NCBI GenBank assembly: GCA_022360095.1
Contig: JAKSDK010001506.1
Location: 55,173-119,172 of the forward strand
DNA: 64,000 bases
Reading direction: 5' to 3'
DNA from: Phycisphaerales bacterium
GTDB lineage: Bacteria > Planctomycetota > Phycisphaerae > UBA1845 > UTPLA1
Shown here: positions 36,234-44,766 of the stretch, in pieces
Position numbering within the stretch: the first letter of the stretch is position 1
Layout: the number at the start of each line of letters is the position of its first letter
Notes under the pieces: model-generated
The model's input: the letters and a program-made list of their open reading frames with translations, nothing else
Told to the model about the DNA's origin: nothing
The model's database searches: none
Made by a program: the position numbers and the translations under genes

Positions 36234-37613
36234 CTATTCCCGAAAGACATCCCGAACCAGACGATTGAACCGCTCGACCAGCGTCGGCAAATCGATCGTC
36301 GAAATCTGTCCATCCTCGACGACCGTTCGCCCATTGATAAGAACCCGATCGGCTCTGCCGACGTGGCAGAGCATCAGCGCGCCGAGCGGGTCCTGCTCGA
36401 TCGCTCCTGCCAGAGCGATATCATCCCGGCGAAACATCGCCAGATCCGCCACGCAGCCTGACTCGATGTTGCCCAACCAGGGTCGATTCAACACCGCCGC
36501 GCTGCCCAGCGTCGCAAGCGTAAACGCCTCAGCCACCGAGAGCACCTCGGCGCCCTGCGAGACACGTTGAAGCAACAAAGCCTGACGCGCCTCTGCCAAC
36601 AAGTTACCGCCGTCATTGCTCGAACTGCCATCGACACCCAGACCAACCCGGGCATCCGCATCGAGCAACGCCCGGACCGGCGCGATGCCGCTACCAAGCC
36701 GCATGTTCGAGCAGGGACAATGGGCGATGCCGGTGTTCGTATCCGCCAACCGCCGGATGTCCTTTTCATCGAGATGAACGCAGTGCGCCAAGTAAACGTC
36801 GGGCCCAAGCCATTGCATCTTCTCAAGCCATTCGATCGGACGCATCTTGAACCGATCCAGGCAATAGCGCTCCTCGTCCGCCGTCTCTGCCGCGTGTGTA
36901 TGCAACAACGCTCCGCGTTCCCGTGCCAGAACGGCCGTGTCGCGCAAGAGCTCCGGACTGACCGAAAACGGCGAACACGGCGCCAAGTCAATCCGCCGCA
37001 TGGCCCCCGGTGACGGATCATGAAACCGCTCCAAAGCCCGCTGGCAATCTTTCAGAATGTCGGCTTCACTTTGCGTACAAACGTCAGGGGGAAGCCCCCC
37101 CTTCGACTCACCGACGCTCATGCTCCCCCGACAAGCATGAATTCGCATGCCCATCGTCTCAGCCGCGTCCAGCACCGCTTCGATCCGCGCATCACTGCCT
37201 TGCGGGAACAGATAAAAATGATCGCTGGTGGTCGTGCAGCCGGACAACTGCAACTCAGCAATGCTAATCTGTGCAGCCGCCTTGACCGCCTCGTAATCGA
37301 TTCGTTTCCATCGCTGATAAAGTTGCCGAAGCCATTCAAACAAAGGCGCATCCTGCACGCATATCAGTCCACGTGTCAGTGACTGATAGAGGTGATGGTG
37401 AGTGTTGATGAGGCCGGGAATGATGAGATGATTCGACCCGTCAACCACGTGGACCTGTGCAGCGTCGGAATTTCGCCGCTTTGAGCGCTCGGATGAAGGA
37501 TAAATCGACGTGATCTGCCCCGCTTCGATCTCAACCGTCTGGCCCTCCAACACCACGGGCCGGCCCTGCCGATGGCAGATCAGCGTGCCGTGTTCTATTA
37601 TGGTCGCCGTCAT
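36234..37613 (-). CDS. 8-oxoguanine deaminase-like amidohydrolase
   Basis: About 459 residues from ATG 37613 (a GTG at 37643 is also in frame). Metal and active-site residues are in place: H72 and H74 (GLINTHHHLYQSLT), H240 with E243 (LHTHAAETADE), H277 (VYLAHCVHLDEKDI) and D328 (GVDGSSSNDGGNL). The RGSMSVGESKGGLPPD and HCPCSNMRLGSGIAPVR stretches match the 8-oxoguanine deaminase branch of the guanine/cytosine deaminase family, which yields urate from 8-oxoguanine. Hydroxyatrazine-type relatives share several motifs, so the exact substrate is inferred. It lies about 1.3 kb from the xanthine-dehydrogenase-type cluster, with which it would share purine metabolism. Confidence 0.85.
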   Translation of the reverse strand: MTATIIEHGTLICHRQGRPVVLEGQTVEIEAGQITSIYPSSERSKRRNSDAAQVHVVDGSNHLIIPGLINTHHHLYQSLTRGLICVQDAPLFEWLRQLYQRWKRIDYEAVKAAAQISIAELQLSGCTTTSDHFYLFPQGSDARIEAVLDAAETMGMRIHACRGSMSVGESKGGLPPDVCTQSEADILKDCQRALERFHDPSPGAMRRIDLAPCSPFSVSPELLRDTAVLARERGALLHTHAAETADEERYCLDRFKMRPIEWLEKMQWLGPDVYLAHCVHLDEKDIRRLADTNTGIAHCPCSNMRLGSGIAPVRALLDADARVGLGVDGSSSNDGGNLLAEARQALLLQRVSQGAEVLSVAEAFTLATLGSAAVLNRPWLGNIESGCVADLAMFRRDDIALAGAIEQDPLGALMLCHVGRADRVLINGRTVVEDGQISTIDLPTLVERFNRLVRDVFRE

Positions 37614-37837
37614 ATCAATTAGCCCTATCGCCGAAATATTCACCGATGCCCTGTTTTGATTTTAAGTCGGTCATGTTAGTCGGACATACGACCACAGTAT
37701 ACATCGCAATGATCACACATTTGTAATTATTCGGACAAACGAAAAAAAACGTCGTTCTCTCACATCTCGTTCACGTATTATCATAAGAGCGCTTGGCTGC
37801 ACGCCTGTTGAAAAAACCCGTTCAGGACCACAAGGTA

Positions 37838-38917
37838 ATGATTTTGAGCAAGGACTCAAAAAAAACTGACTTTCATACTAGGCCCGGGTTCCTCAAAGGA
37901 TTTCGCAAGATCTCCTGGCAGCAACGCAAACGCCTGCTCTATGTCCAGGCCTGGATCGTTGTCATCACAGCCTATGCCGTTGTTGCATTCGCCTATTTCT
38001 GTCCACAAGACTACAGAAACGAGTCGCCGGCGTATGTGCTCACGTCCTGGGTGGCTTTTTTGTTCAGGACCTTCATCTTTCACCTGGGATTATTCCTGCT
38101 CACCGTGCTTCTTGTGGCGTTGTGGCGTCGATGTTGGAAACTTCTTGTTGCCGGATTTCCCGTACTATTGATCGCCATCGGGCCCTCACTCTGGCAGTAC
38201 AGACCAAGGACCGCACAATCGATCGACGGCGAAACCATTACCCTCATGAGCATCAACCTCCTGATGATCAACAAGAATACCGATCCAATCATCGGCGAGA
38301 TTAACGCTGCGCAACCTGATGTCTTACTCTTGCAGGAATACACTGACCACTGGCACGAAGCAATCAACGCGGCCATAAGCTCTGACTATCCCCATAAAGT
38401 TCACATCATACGCGACGATTCCTTTGGGTCCGCCATCTATTCACGACGTCCGTCTAAGGGACGCATCGAACGCTACGTGGACTTGGGAAGCGGCAGCGAA
38501 CCTCAGGTGCGTGCCGTAATCGACATCGACGGGCGCGACGTCGCGCTATACAATATTCATTTCCTGCCGCCCTTTGGGGTTGATTACATCATTGAAACTC
38601 GGAAACAGTTCGCGGACCTGGTGGAGCGCCTTTCCAGAGAGGAACTACCGGTCATACTCGCCGGTGATTTCAATTTCACGGAACGAACTCCCCAAGCGTC
38701 TGATCTTCGTAAACTCGGCGCTGTCGATGCACAGGAGGTTGGAGGCTGGGGTCGCGGAACCACATGGCCTGTGAGTCATTTCTTCCGCTGGATTCCCAGT
38801 ATTCGCCTTGACCACATCTACCTCACCGATGGCCTGACTTGCTCCGAATGCCAGACCGGCCAGGGCAAGGGTTCCGACCATCGGCCGGTCATCGCAAAAG
38901 TAGGATTCGGTTCGTGA
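37838..38917 (+). CDS. Membrane-anchored endonuclease/exonuclease/phosphatase-family protein
   Basis: 359 residues from ATG 37838, which has AAGG 5 bases upstream. Three hydrophobic helices (about residues 33-55, 68-95 and 103-122) form an N-terminal anchor. The EEP domain follows (MSINLLMINKNTDPII, QPDVLLLQEYTD, VALYNIHFLPPFG, LPVILAGDFNFTE, SIRLDHIYLTDG, KGSDHRPVIAKV) with the usual E, N and D/H catalytic residues in QE, GDFN and SDHRP. The family covers DNases, phosphatases and sphingomyelinase-like enzymes, so the substrate is undefined. The domain would face the periplasm if the N-in topology holds. Confidence 0.85.
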   Translation: MILSKDSKKTDFHTRPGFLKGFRKISWQQRKRLLYVQAWIVVITAYAVVAFAYFCPQDYRNESPAYVLTSWVAFLFRTFIFHLGLFLLTVLLVALWRRCWKLLVAGFPVLLIAIGPSLWQYRPRTAQSIDGETITLMSINLLMINKNTDPIIGEINAAQPDVLLLQEYTDHWHEAINAAISSDYPHKVHIIRDDSFGSAIYSRRPSKGRIERYVDLGSGSEPQVRAVIDIDGRDVALYNIHFLPPFGVDYIIETRKQFADLVERLSREELPVILAGDFNFTERTPQASDLRKLGAVDAQEVGGWGRGTTWPVSHFFRWIPSIRLDHIYLTDGLTCSECQTGQGKGSDHRPVIAKVGFGS

Positions 38918-38953
38918 ACATCCGCGACCCAATCCATTGATTTCATGCCTTAA

Positions 38954-41389
38954 TCATTTAGTCAGGCGCGCGTGCAAGGGTGCGCGGGCAAGGCGAGCAT
39001 CATAGGGAATACCGGCTTCGTGCGGATTCAATAACTCCCAAATTCGCTGCGGCGTGCAAGGTGTCGTATGCGGCATGCTCCCGACTGCGTGGCCGATCGC
39101 ATTCAAAACGGCAGGTGTGGCCGCGATCAAAGGGGGCTCGCCGACACCGCGCGCACCAAACGGGCCGCCGGGGTCGTCATTCTCAAGAATGATCGTCTCG
39201 ATCTCGGGAACGTCGCGGAACGTCGGCAGAATATAATCGGTGAAATTCGGATTCATCATACGGCCGTCCTGCATGACGACCTCCTCCATCAACGCCATGC
39301 CGATGCCTTGCGTCGCCCCGCCGATCATCTGGCCCTCGACCGATTGCGGATTAATCGCCTTGCCCACATCGTGACAGGCAACATACCGTTCCACGCGAAC
39401 TTCACCCGTCTCGATGTCGACCACGACCTGCGCGATGTGCGATGCAAACAGGTAGGTAATAAACGCCCGAGGCGATTGCCCCGTGTCGAAGTCTTCGCAA
39501 ACGGTACGGGGTTTAAAAATGCCCGTCCCTTCAAGTTCATAGCCCCGCTCTCGCCCCGCCTTCAGGATGTTCCCGATCGGCAACACGATCGATGGATCAA
39601 AACGGCCCTTGATATCGCCATCGGTGAGGTCCAACTCGTGTGGATGCACATTCAACAGTTTCCCCGCGATGTCGAGAACCTCTTCGCGCAATTCACTTGC
39701 AGCGATCTTGACCGCGTTGCCGGTGAAATAGGTCTGGCGTGTCGCGGAGGATGACCCGGACTCCTGCGTCCGGCCGGTGTCGGCCCAGACCACATCGACC
39801 TGTTCGAACGGCATGCCCAGTTCCTCGGCCGCGATCTGCCCCGCCATGTTCAACAGCCCCTGACCATATTCCACACCGCCCGTATAGACCTCCAATCGTC
39901 CTTCGGCGTTGAAACGAACCGTCGCCCGGCTGGCGTCGGGAAAACCATCGCCGTAGCCCAGGCCGAAACAGATAACGCTCAGACCCCAGCCGCGCCGTTG
40001 ATAAGGCGTCAGCGGCTTGTCAGCGAGCTTCTTCGCTTCGAACTGCTGCAAAGCGGCGTCGATGCAGTCGGTGGCCGTGACGACGGGAATGCGCTGTCCA
40101 GTGGTGACGGCATCGCCATTGCGGATCAGGTTTTTGCGCCTCAGCTCTATACGATCCATCCCCAAACGCTCGGCCAGCCGGTCCACCATGCCCTCGTAGG
40201 CAATCGCCATTTGACAGGCTCCGAATCCGCGCATCGCCCCCGTCGGATTGTTGTTCGTGAAAACACCGTAGACATCGACGTACACGTTTGGAATGCGATA
40301 AGGCCCTGTCGAGTGGCTTGCCGCCTTCCGCAGCACAGCCGGCCCCGTCGAAGCATAAGCTCCTTCTTCGGAATAAACCGTGATCTTCGCCGCCGTCAGC
40401 GTACCGTCTTGTTTGGCCCCGAGGGTGTAGTGAATCCGCAATGAATGCCGCTTATGACGGGCACGCATCGATTCCTCACGGCTGTAGCGCATCGCAATCG
40501 TTTTGCCCGGATGGTGTAAGGCGACCATGCCGAGATAAATTTGTATACTGATGTCTTCACGACCACCGAACGCCCCGCCCGTCGCCGGTGTGATGATCCG
40601 CACCGCTTCCATCGGCAGGCCCAGCGCCAGGGACGTCAACCTCCGTTCCTCATGGGCCCACTGGCCGGAGGCATGGATTGTCAGGAACTCGCCGTCCCAA
40701 TGGGCAATCCCGGCCTCAAGATCGAGAAAGGCATGATCAACCGTTTGCGTAACGAACGTCTCGCTCACGATGACGTCGCTTTCTCCGAGCGCCGCGTCGG
40801 CATCCCCCTTGCGGATCCGCTTGCCGCCCATGATGTTGCCGTCGGGATGCAGCCTTGGGGCACCCTCGGCCAGCGCATCGTCCATCGTCGCGACGACGGG
40901 CAACTCCTCGTAGTTCACCTCAACCGCCTCGCACCCGGACACTGCGGCACTCTCCGTCTCGGCAACCACAATCGCGATCGCGTCCCCACGAAATAAGATT
41001 CTGTTCTCGACCAGAACCGGATGATCACGATGGATCAAACCCTGCCGATTCGTGCCAGGCATGTCCCCAGCGGAATAAACCGCAATCATCCCAGGCACTT
41101 GAAGCGATTTCTCCTTATGAATCGAGATGATGTTCCCATGAGCGATCTCAGACCGCACCACTTGTGCAAAGTAATCCGCTCGGTTCGGGAACAAGTCAGC
41201 CCCATACAGCGCCGTTCCCGTGACTTTTTCTCGTCCGTCGATTCGTCGTTCACTCCGCCCTACCGGCCCCTTCGGTTCCTCTTTGTAGGGCGTCTTTGAA
41301 GGATCGACCAATGGTCGCGTGACCGGCTGTGTCGTCACATCCGTAACGGAACCCGCGGAGATTTGATCGCTTCGACGCTTCACGCCCAT
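38954..41389 (-). CDS. Xanthine dehydrogenase-family molybdenum-binding subunit
   Basis: 811 residues, complete for the XO-family large subunit. Cofactor and catalytic landmarks are GGAFGGRED, GAMRGFGACQ, GYGDG, GVEYGQGLLNM, AITY/QVVVDIETGEVRV and the catalytic glutamate E751 in GARGVGEPP. The start overlaps the end of the 2Fe-2S gene by 10 bases, so the two are co-translated. The E. coli counterpart is XdhA; relatives act on xanthine, hypoxanthine, nicotinate or aldehydes, so the substrate is inferred. The clustered 8-oxoguanine deaminase upstream supports purine breakdown. The three-gene order FAD subunit, 2Fe-2S subunit, Mo subunit runs on the minus strand from 42894 to 38954. Confidence 0.9.
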   Translation of the reverse strand: MGVKRRSDQISAGSVTDVTTQPVTRPLVDPSKTPYKEEPKGPVGRSERRIDGREKVTGTALYGADLFPNRADYFAQVVRSEIAHGNIISIHKEKSLQVPGMIAVYSAGDMPGTNRQGLIHRDHPVLVENRILFRGDAIAIVVAETESAAVSGCEAVEVNYEELPVVATMDDALAEGAPRLHPDGNIMGGKRIRKGDADAALGESDVIVSETFVTQTVDHAFLDLEAGIAHWDGEFLTIHASGQWAHEERRLTSLALGLPMEAVRIITPATGGAFGGREDISIQIYLGMVALHHPGKTIAMRYSREESMRARHKRHSLRIHYTLGAKQDGTLTAAKITVYSEEGAYASTGPAVLRKAASHSTGPYRIPNVYVDVYGVFTNNNPTGAMRGFGACQMAIAYEGMVDRLAERLGMDRIELRRKNLIRNGDAVTTGQRIPVVTATDCIDAALQQFEAKKLADKPLTPYQRRGWGLSVICFGLGYGDGFPDASRATVRFNAEGRLEVYTGGVEYGQGLLNMAGQIAAEELGMPFEQVDVVWADTGRTQESGSSSATRQTYFTGNAVKIAASELREEVLDIAGKLLNVHPHELDLTDGDIKGRFDPSIVLPIGNILKAGRERGYELEGTGIFKPRTVCEDFDTGQSPRAFITYLFASHIAQVVVDIETGEVRVERYVACHDVGKAINPQSVEGQMIGGATQGIGMALMEEVVMQDGRMMNPNFTDYILPTFRDVPEIETIILENDDPGGPFGARGVGEPPLIAATPAVLNAIGHAVGSMPHTTPCTPQRIWELLNPHEAGIPYDARLARAPLHARLTK

Positions 41390-41859
41390 TGCCTCGCTGC
41401 AGTACGAATCGCTTCACAAATCGACTTGTAACCCGTACACCGACAGATGTTCCCCTCCATACCTTCGAAGAATTCCTCCTCCGTCAGATTGGCGTTGTTT
41501 TCCAAAAGCACCTTGGCAGCCATGATCAGACCTGGCGTGCAATAACCGCATTGCGCCGCCCCTGCTGCGAGAAACTTCTCCTGCAAAACGTGGAGTTTGC
41601 CGCCGTCTGCCAATCCTTCGATGGTTTCGATCTTCCGATCCTGCATCTGCGGAGAGAGAACCAGACAACTGTTGACGGCCTCTCCATCAACAATCACGGT
41701 GCAGGAACCGCATTCACCCTCCAGACAGGAGCCTTTGGTCCCCGTCAACCCAAGTCGGTCTCTCAGGGTCGTCAGCAAGGCCTCATCCTGCGGCACATCG
41801 GTATCGACGGTGCCGCCGTTGACCGTACACTGCAATCGCCATTTTTGACTATCTGCCAT
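41380..41859 (-). CDS. Xanthine dehydrogenase-family [2Fe-2S] subunit
   Basis: 159 residues with both iron-sulfur clusters. The plant-ferredoxin-like cluster uses C45, C50, C53 and C65 (GTKGSCLEGECGSCTVIVDG...NSCLVL). The second uses C104, C107, C139 and C141 (AQCGYCTPG...ICRCTGYKSI). This subunit relays electrons from the molybdenum centre to FAD. It overlaps the molybdenum-subunit gene and lies 120 bases downstream of the FAD-subunit gene, the gap being filled by a 45-bp tandem repeat. The ATG at 41859 has no clear Shine-Dalgarno of its own; the last repeat unit supplies an AAGGAAACG about 21 bases upstream. Confidence 0.95.
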   Translation of the reverse strand: MADSQKWRLQCTVNGGTVDTDVPQDEALLTTLRDRLGLTGTKGSCLEGECGSCTVIVDGEAVNSCLVLSPQMQDRKIETIEGLADGGKLHVLQEKFLAAGAAQCGYCTPGLIMAAKVLLENNANLTEEEFFEGMEGNICRCTGYKSICEAIRTAARQWA

Positions 41860-41983
41860 TTTGACGCTTTAACGTTTCCTTTCGACTCTTCATTCTTTTG
41901 ACTTTTTGACGTTTTGACGTTTCCTTTCGACTCTTCATTCTTTTGACGTTTTGACGTTTTGACGTTTCCTTTCGACTCTTCAT
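41849..41983 (-). CDS. Repeat-encoded basic micro-ORF (candidate)
   Basis: A 44-residue frame of three 15-residue units (pattern KRQNVKRMKSRKETS) lies entirely within the repeat. Its ATG (41981-41983) overlaps the stop of the FAD-subunit gene (ATGA style) and its TAG lies 9-11 bases inside the 2Fe-2S gene start. It is strongly basic (roughly half Lys/Arg). It may be translated by coupling, or the frame may be a by-product of a repeat with length divisible by three. No homologue is known to me. Confidence 0.3.
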   Translation of the reverse strand: MKSRKETSKRQNVKRMKSRKETSKRQKVKRMKSRKETLKRQNGR

Positions 41984-42005
41984 TCTTTTGACGTTTTGAC
42001 GTTTT
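41870..42005. repeat. 45-bp tandem repeat between FAD and 2Fe-2S genes
   Basis: About three copies of a 45-bp unit with cgtttcctttcgactc starting at 41873, 41918 and 41963, each also containing tttgacgtt 9-mers. Unit length is a multiple of 3 and of 9, so a 9-mer ancestor is possible. Each unit includes AAAGGAAACG on the minus strand. The spacing between copies is exactly 45. Confidence 0.95.
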
Positions 42006-42894
42006 GACTTTTTGACATTTCTCCTAGAAGCCTCCGGGCCAGCACGCCGCACATCGCCTGTTTGTAGGCCGCCGACGCACGATGGTCGTCGATCGGCGCG
42101 ACCTCTTTCATCGCCGCCTGGGCCGCCGCTTCGACCGCTTCTTCCGAAAAGCCGCCTTTCTCGATAATCGCCTCTGCGGACTTGGCCCGAATCACCGTCG
42201 GCGCCACACAGCCGAATGCAATCCTCACATCGCCCTTCGGCGACAGACCGACGGCGCAACAGACAAGACTGATGTTGATCGAGCCGCGCTTGCCGATCTT
42301 GTACCATGTGGTCTGCCAATCGGCAGGGATGCTCACAGACGTGATCAGCTCGTCTTCAAGCAGGGCCGTCTGTCGAAAACCCGTGAAATACTCGTCGATT
42401 GGAATCACGCGCTTCCCTCGCGATGCATGGCCTAATTCGACCGTCGCATCGATCGCCATCAAAGCCACACAACCGTCGCCGGCCGGTGAGGCCGTGCCCA
42501 GATTGCCGGCGATCGTCCCACGATTACGAATCGCCGGCCCACCGACGGTCATTGAAGCTTCAGCCAAAGCCCGGACAGGAAGCCTTCCGAGCTGCGAAAA
42601 TGACGCACCGGCGGAGAGTCGCCAATCGCCGTTATCGCGGCGTACGTCCGAATAACCTTCGACATGTGTTAGGTCAAGATAGTGCTTTGCCCCGGCCGCG
42701 CTACGGTTCAACGCCACGATGATGTCGGTGCCGCCGCCAAGCGGTGTCACGTCAACGCCCATCTCGCCCCGAATCCGCAGCGCCTCCTCGATGTTTTGCG
42801 GTTGGTAGAACAAGCTCAAAATCCTCAAACAGACATCCTTTCTATGATATCCGACAGCAGGACTCACAACCATCCCTGAAAGCCCCTTAATCAC
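41980..42894 (-). CDS. Xanthine dehydrogenase-family FAD-binding subunit
   Basis: 304 residues from a GTG at 42894; a TTG at 42828 with AAAGGA upstream would start just before the family's usual N-terminus (RILSLFYQPQNIEEALRI), so the true start is uncertain. FAD contacts are the TPLGGGTDIIVALN loop and VGGPAIRNRGTIAGNLGTASPAGD motif, followed by the CO-dehydrogenase-flavoprotein C-terminal domain (TSVSIPAD, KRGSINISLVCCAVG, VAPTVIRAKSAE). The subunit passes electrons to NAD or another acceptor. The last residues (MSKSQNVKTSKE) already run into the tandem repeat, so the C-terminus is repeat-derived. Confidence 0.9.
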   Translation of the reverse strand: MIKGLSGMVVSPAVGYHRKDVCLRILSLFYQPQNIEEALRIRGEMGVDVTPLGGGTDIIVALNRSAAGAKHYLDLTHVEGYSDVRRDNGDWRLSAGASFSQLGRLPVRALAEASMTVGGPAIRNRGTIAGNLGTASPAGDGCVALMAIDATVELGHASRGKRVIPIDEYFTGFRQTALLEDELITSVSIPADWQTTWYKIGKRGSINISLVCCAVGLSPKGDVRIAFGCVAPTVIRAKSAEAIIEKGGFSEEAVEAAAQAAMKEVAPIDDHRASAAYKQAMCGVLARRLLGEMSKSQNVKTSKE

Positions 42895-43019
42895 CTGTGC
42901 CTTTCGACGCGGAAACGTTGTTCGCCGATTGTAAAACGCAATAGATTGTCACGATCGCTGCTCTGATCGAAACCGGGCCCGAATTGAGACTCTTTGACTT
43001 TGACGCTAAGCTCTAATAC

Positions 43020-43496
43020 ATGGGTAAGACGATCTCCACCAAACTTGACGCCTCGAATCTGCGTTTCGCGCTCGTCGTAAGCCGATTCAACGAATTCATC
43101 ACGTCGCGCCTGCTCAGCGGTGCACGAGACGCGCTCCTGCGACACAACGCAACCGAAGACAATTTGACCGAAGTCTGGGTGCCCGGTTCGTGGGAGCTGC
43201 CCATGGCCGCCAAGGCATTGGCACAGTCGGGTCGGTACGACGCGCTCATCTGTCTGGGGTGTGTCATCCGGGGCGAGACCACGCATCACATCCACATCGG
43301 AGGCGAAGCGGCCAAGGGACTGGCCCGGGTCTCGCTGGACACGAACATGCCGATCGGCTTCGGCGTCCTCACGACCGACACGCTTGAGCAAGCCATCGAG
43401 CGCGCCGGCAGCAAGGCCGGCAACAAGGGTGCGGATGCTGCCATAAGCGCCATCGAAATGGCCGGCCTGATCCGAAAAATCAACGAGCGGGAATGA
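43020..43496 (+). CDS. ribH: 6,7-dimethyl-8-ribityllumazine synthase
   Basis: 158 residues, normal for lumazine synthase, the penultimate step in riboflavin synthesis (joins a ribityl-pyrimidinedione to 3,4-dihydroxybutanone phosphate), forming large cytoplasmic oligomers. Signatures are [38 protein letters not shown] with catalytic H89 and [20 protein letters not shown]. The start [10 protein letters not shown] has only a weak upstream site. The last four bases overlap the next gene (ATGA), so the pair is translated together. A nusB-ftsY pair follows downstream, and ribH-nusB clustering is common in bacteria. Confidence 0.98.
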   Translation: MGKTISTKLDASNLRFALVVSRFNEFITSRLLSGARDALLRHNATEDNLTEVWVPGSWELPMAAKALAQSGRYDALICLGCVIRGETTHHIHIGGEAAKGLARVSLDTNMPIGFGVLTTDTLEQAIERAGSKAGNKGADAAISAIEMAGLIRKINERE

Positions 43497-44245
43497 TGGC
43501 GGACGAGTGGTGGCAATCTTTTTTTTCGGGGCTATCCGTCCAATTCTGGCTTGCCGTTGTTGGTGAAGAGCAGACGCGGATCGAGGTAGACTTCCTGGAG
43601 AAATCGCTGCAGCTTACGCCGCAATGCGACGTGCTCGACGTCCCATGCGGAGGCGGTCGTCATAGCCACGAACTCGCGGCCCGAGGCATGCGCGTGACCG
43701 GCGTGGATTTGTCGGAAGAATTCCTGGCCGCGGCCCGCTCGCGCGCGGCCGAACGCGCGCTTCAGATCGACTGGCAACAGCGTGAAATGCGCGACCTTCC
43801 CTGGCAAGAAGAGTTTGACGCAGCCCTGTGCCTGGGCAACAGCTTTGGCTACTTGACGGACGACGGCAACGCAGACTTCCTAATAAAGGTTGCCCAAACG
43901 CTGAAGCCGAAAGGCCGGCTCGTCATCGACACCGGAACGCTCGCCGAAAGCATTTTGCCGACCCTCGAACCTCGGAATTGGTATGCAGCCGGCGATATCA
44001 TCATGCTCATCGAAAATCATTACGATCATACCGCAGGCAGACTCAATACGGATTACACGTTCATCCGCGACGGCACGACGGAGAAGCGGTCGAGTTCGCA
44101 TCGGGTATACACCTACCGCGAACTCAGTCAACTCCTCCGCGAAGCCGGATTCGCACATTTCGAGGCCTTTGGGGACGCTGATCAAAAGCCTTTTCAATTG
44201 GGGTCGCCAAGGTTATTGCTGGTCGCTGAAAAACGAACGGAATGA
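43493..44245 (+). CDS. Class I SAM-dependent methyltransferase
   Basis: 250 residues. The Rossmann fold reads: motif [17 protein letters not shown], then [19 protein letters not shown] (acidic loop), the [13 protein letters not shown] motif IV region and [19 protein letters not shown] (motif V/VI). It lies between ribH and nusB and its ATG overlaps the ribH stop. Substrate unknown: the extended C-terminus ([18 protein letters not shown], then [18 protein letters not shown]) is typical of Methyltransf_25-like enzymes that act on small molecules or RNA. No sign of cofactor-motif loss. Confidence 0.85.
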   Translation: MMADEWWQSFFSGLSVQFWLAVVGEEQTRIEVDFLEKSLQLTPQCDVLDVPCGGGRHSHELAARGMRVTGVDLSEEFLAAARSRAAERALQIDWQQREMRDLPWQEEFDAALCLGNSFGYLTDDGNADFLIKVAQTLKPKGRLVIDTGTLAESILPTLEPRNWYAAGDIIMLIENHYDHTAGRLNTDYTFIRDGTTEKRSSSHRVYTYRELSQLLREAGFAHFEAFGDADQKPFQLGSPRLLLVAEKRTE

Positions 44246-44294
44246 CCTTCAATGCCCTCTTGCAATCTGGTCCGGCTCCCGCTAATTAACATCT

Positions 44295-44750
44295 ATGTTA
44301 GATCGACACCAGGCACGAATCCTCGCCATGCAGGCACTTTGCCAACTTGACGCCCAGGCGAGTTTTCTGGATCAACTCGATGCTTTTCTGGCCGATGAGC
44401 AACCCCCTCCGGCTGTGCAGGACTACGCGCGCGAGCTTGTTCAGCGTGTTCAGACCGAGATGAGTGCAATCGACGAACACATCCAGAACGTGCTAGACAA
44501 CTGGGACATCAAGCGTATCTCGATGGTCGATCGAAACATCCTGCGCATGGCGGTCTGCGAGCTGTTGCACCAGTCCGCCGCCGTCCCTGAGAAAGTCGCG
44601 CTGAACGAGGCGGTCGAGATCAGCAAGGAATTCGGTACTGCGGAATCGCCGGGATTTGTCAACGGCGTCCTCGATGCCGTCATCAAACGACGGCTTCCCT
44701 CGGCCGCAGATTCCACGCCGAATCCGACGACAGAGAATTCAACGACGTAA
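44295..44750 (+). CDS. nusB: Transcription antitermination factor NusB
   Basis: 151 residues of the all-helical NusB fold. Landmarks are an N-terminal RHQARILAMQALCQLD helix, an NVLDNWDIKRISMVDRNILRMAVCEL segment (motif around D/N-W-x-x-x-R-x-x-x-x-D-R-x-I-L-R) and VALNEAVEISKEFGT...FVNGVLDAVI. NusB with NusE binds boxA RNA and prevents premature termination in rRNA operons. The C-terminal tail (PNPTTENSTT) is disordered. ftsY begins 16 bases after its stop. Confidence 0.97.
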   Translation: MLDRHQARILAMQALCQLDAQASFLDQLDAFLADEQPPPAVQDYARELVQRVQTEMSAIDEHIQNVLDNWDIKRISMVDRNILRMAVCELLHQSAAVPEKVALNEAVEISKEFGTAESPGFVNGVLDAVIKRRLPSAADSTPNPTTENSTT

Positions 44751-44766
44751 GCGAGAATCACCACCC

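Noticed and set aside
41849..42319. Minus-strand 156-residue frame over the FAD-subunit end and repeat
   Set aside because: Its first part is a shadow of the FAD-subunit gene; only the repeat-encoded micro-ORF at the end is kept as a candidate.
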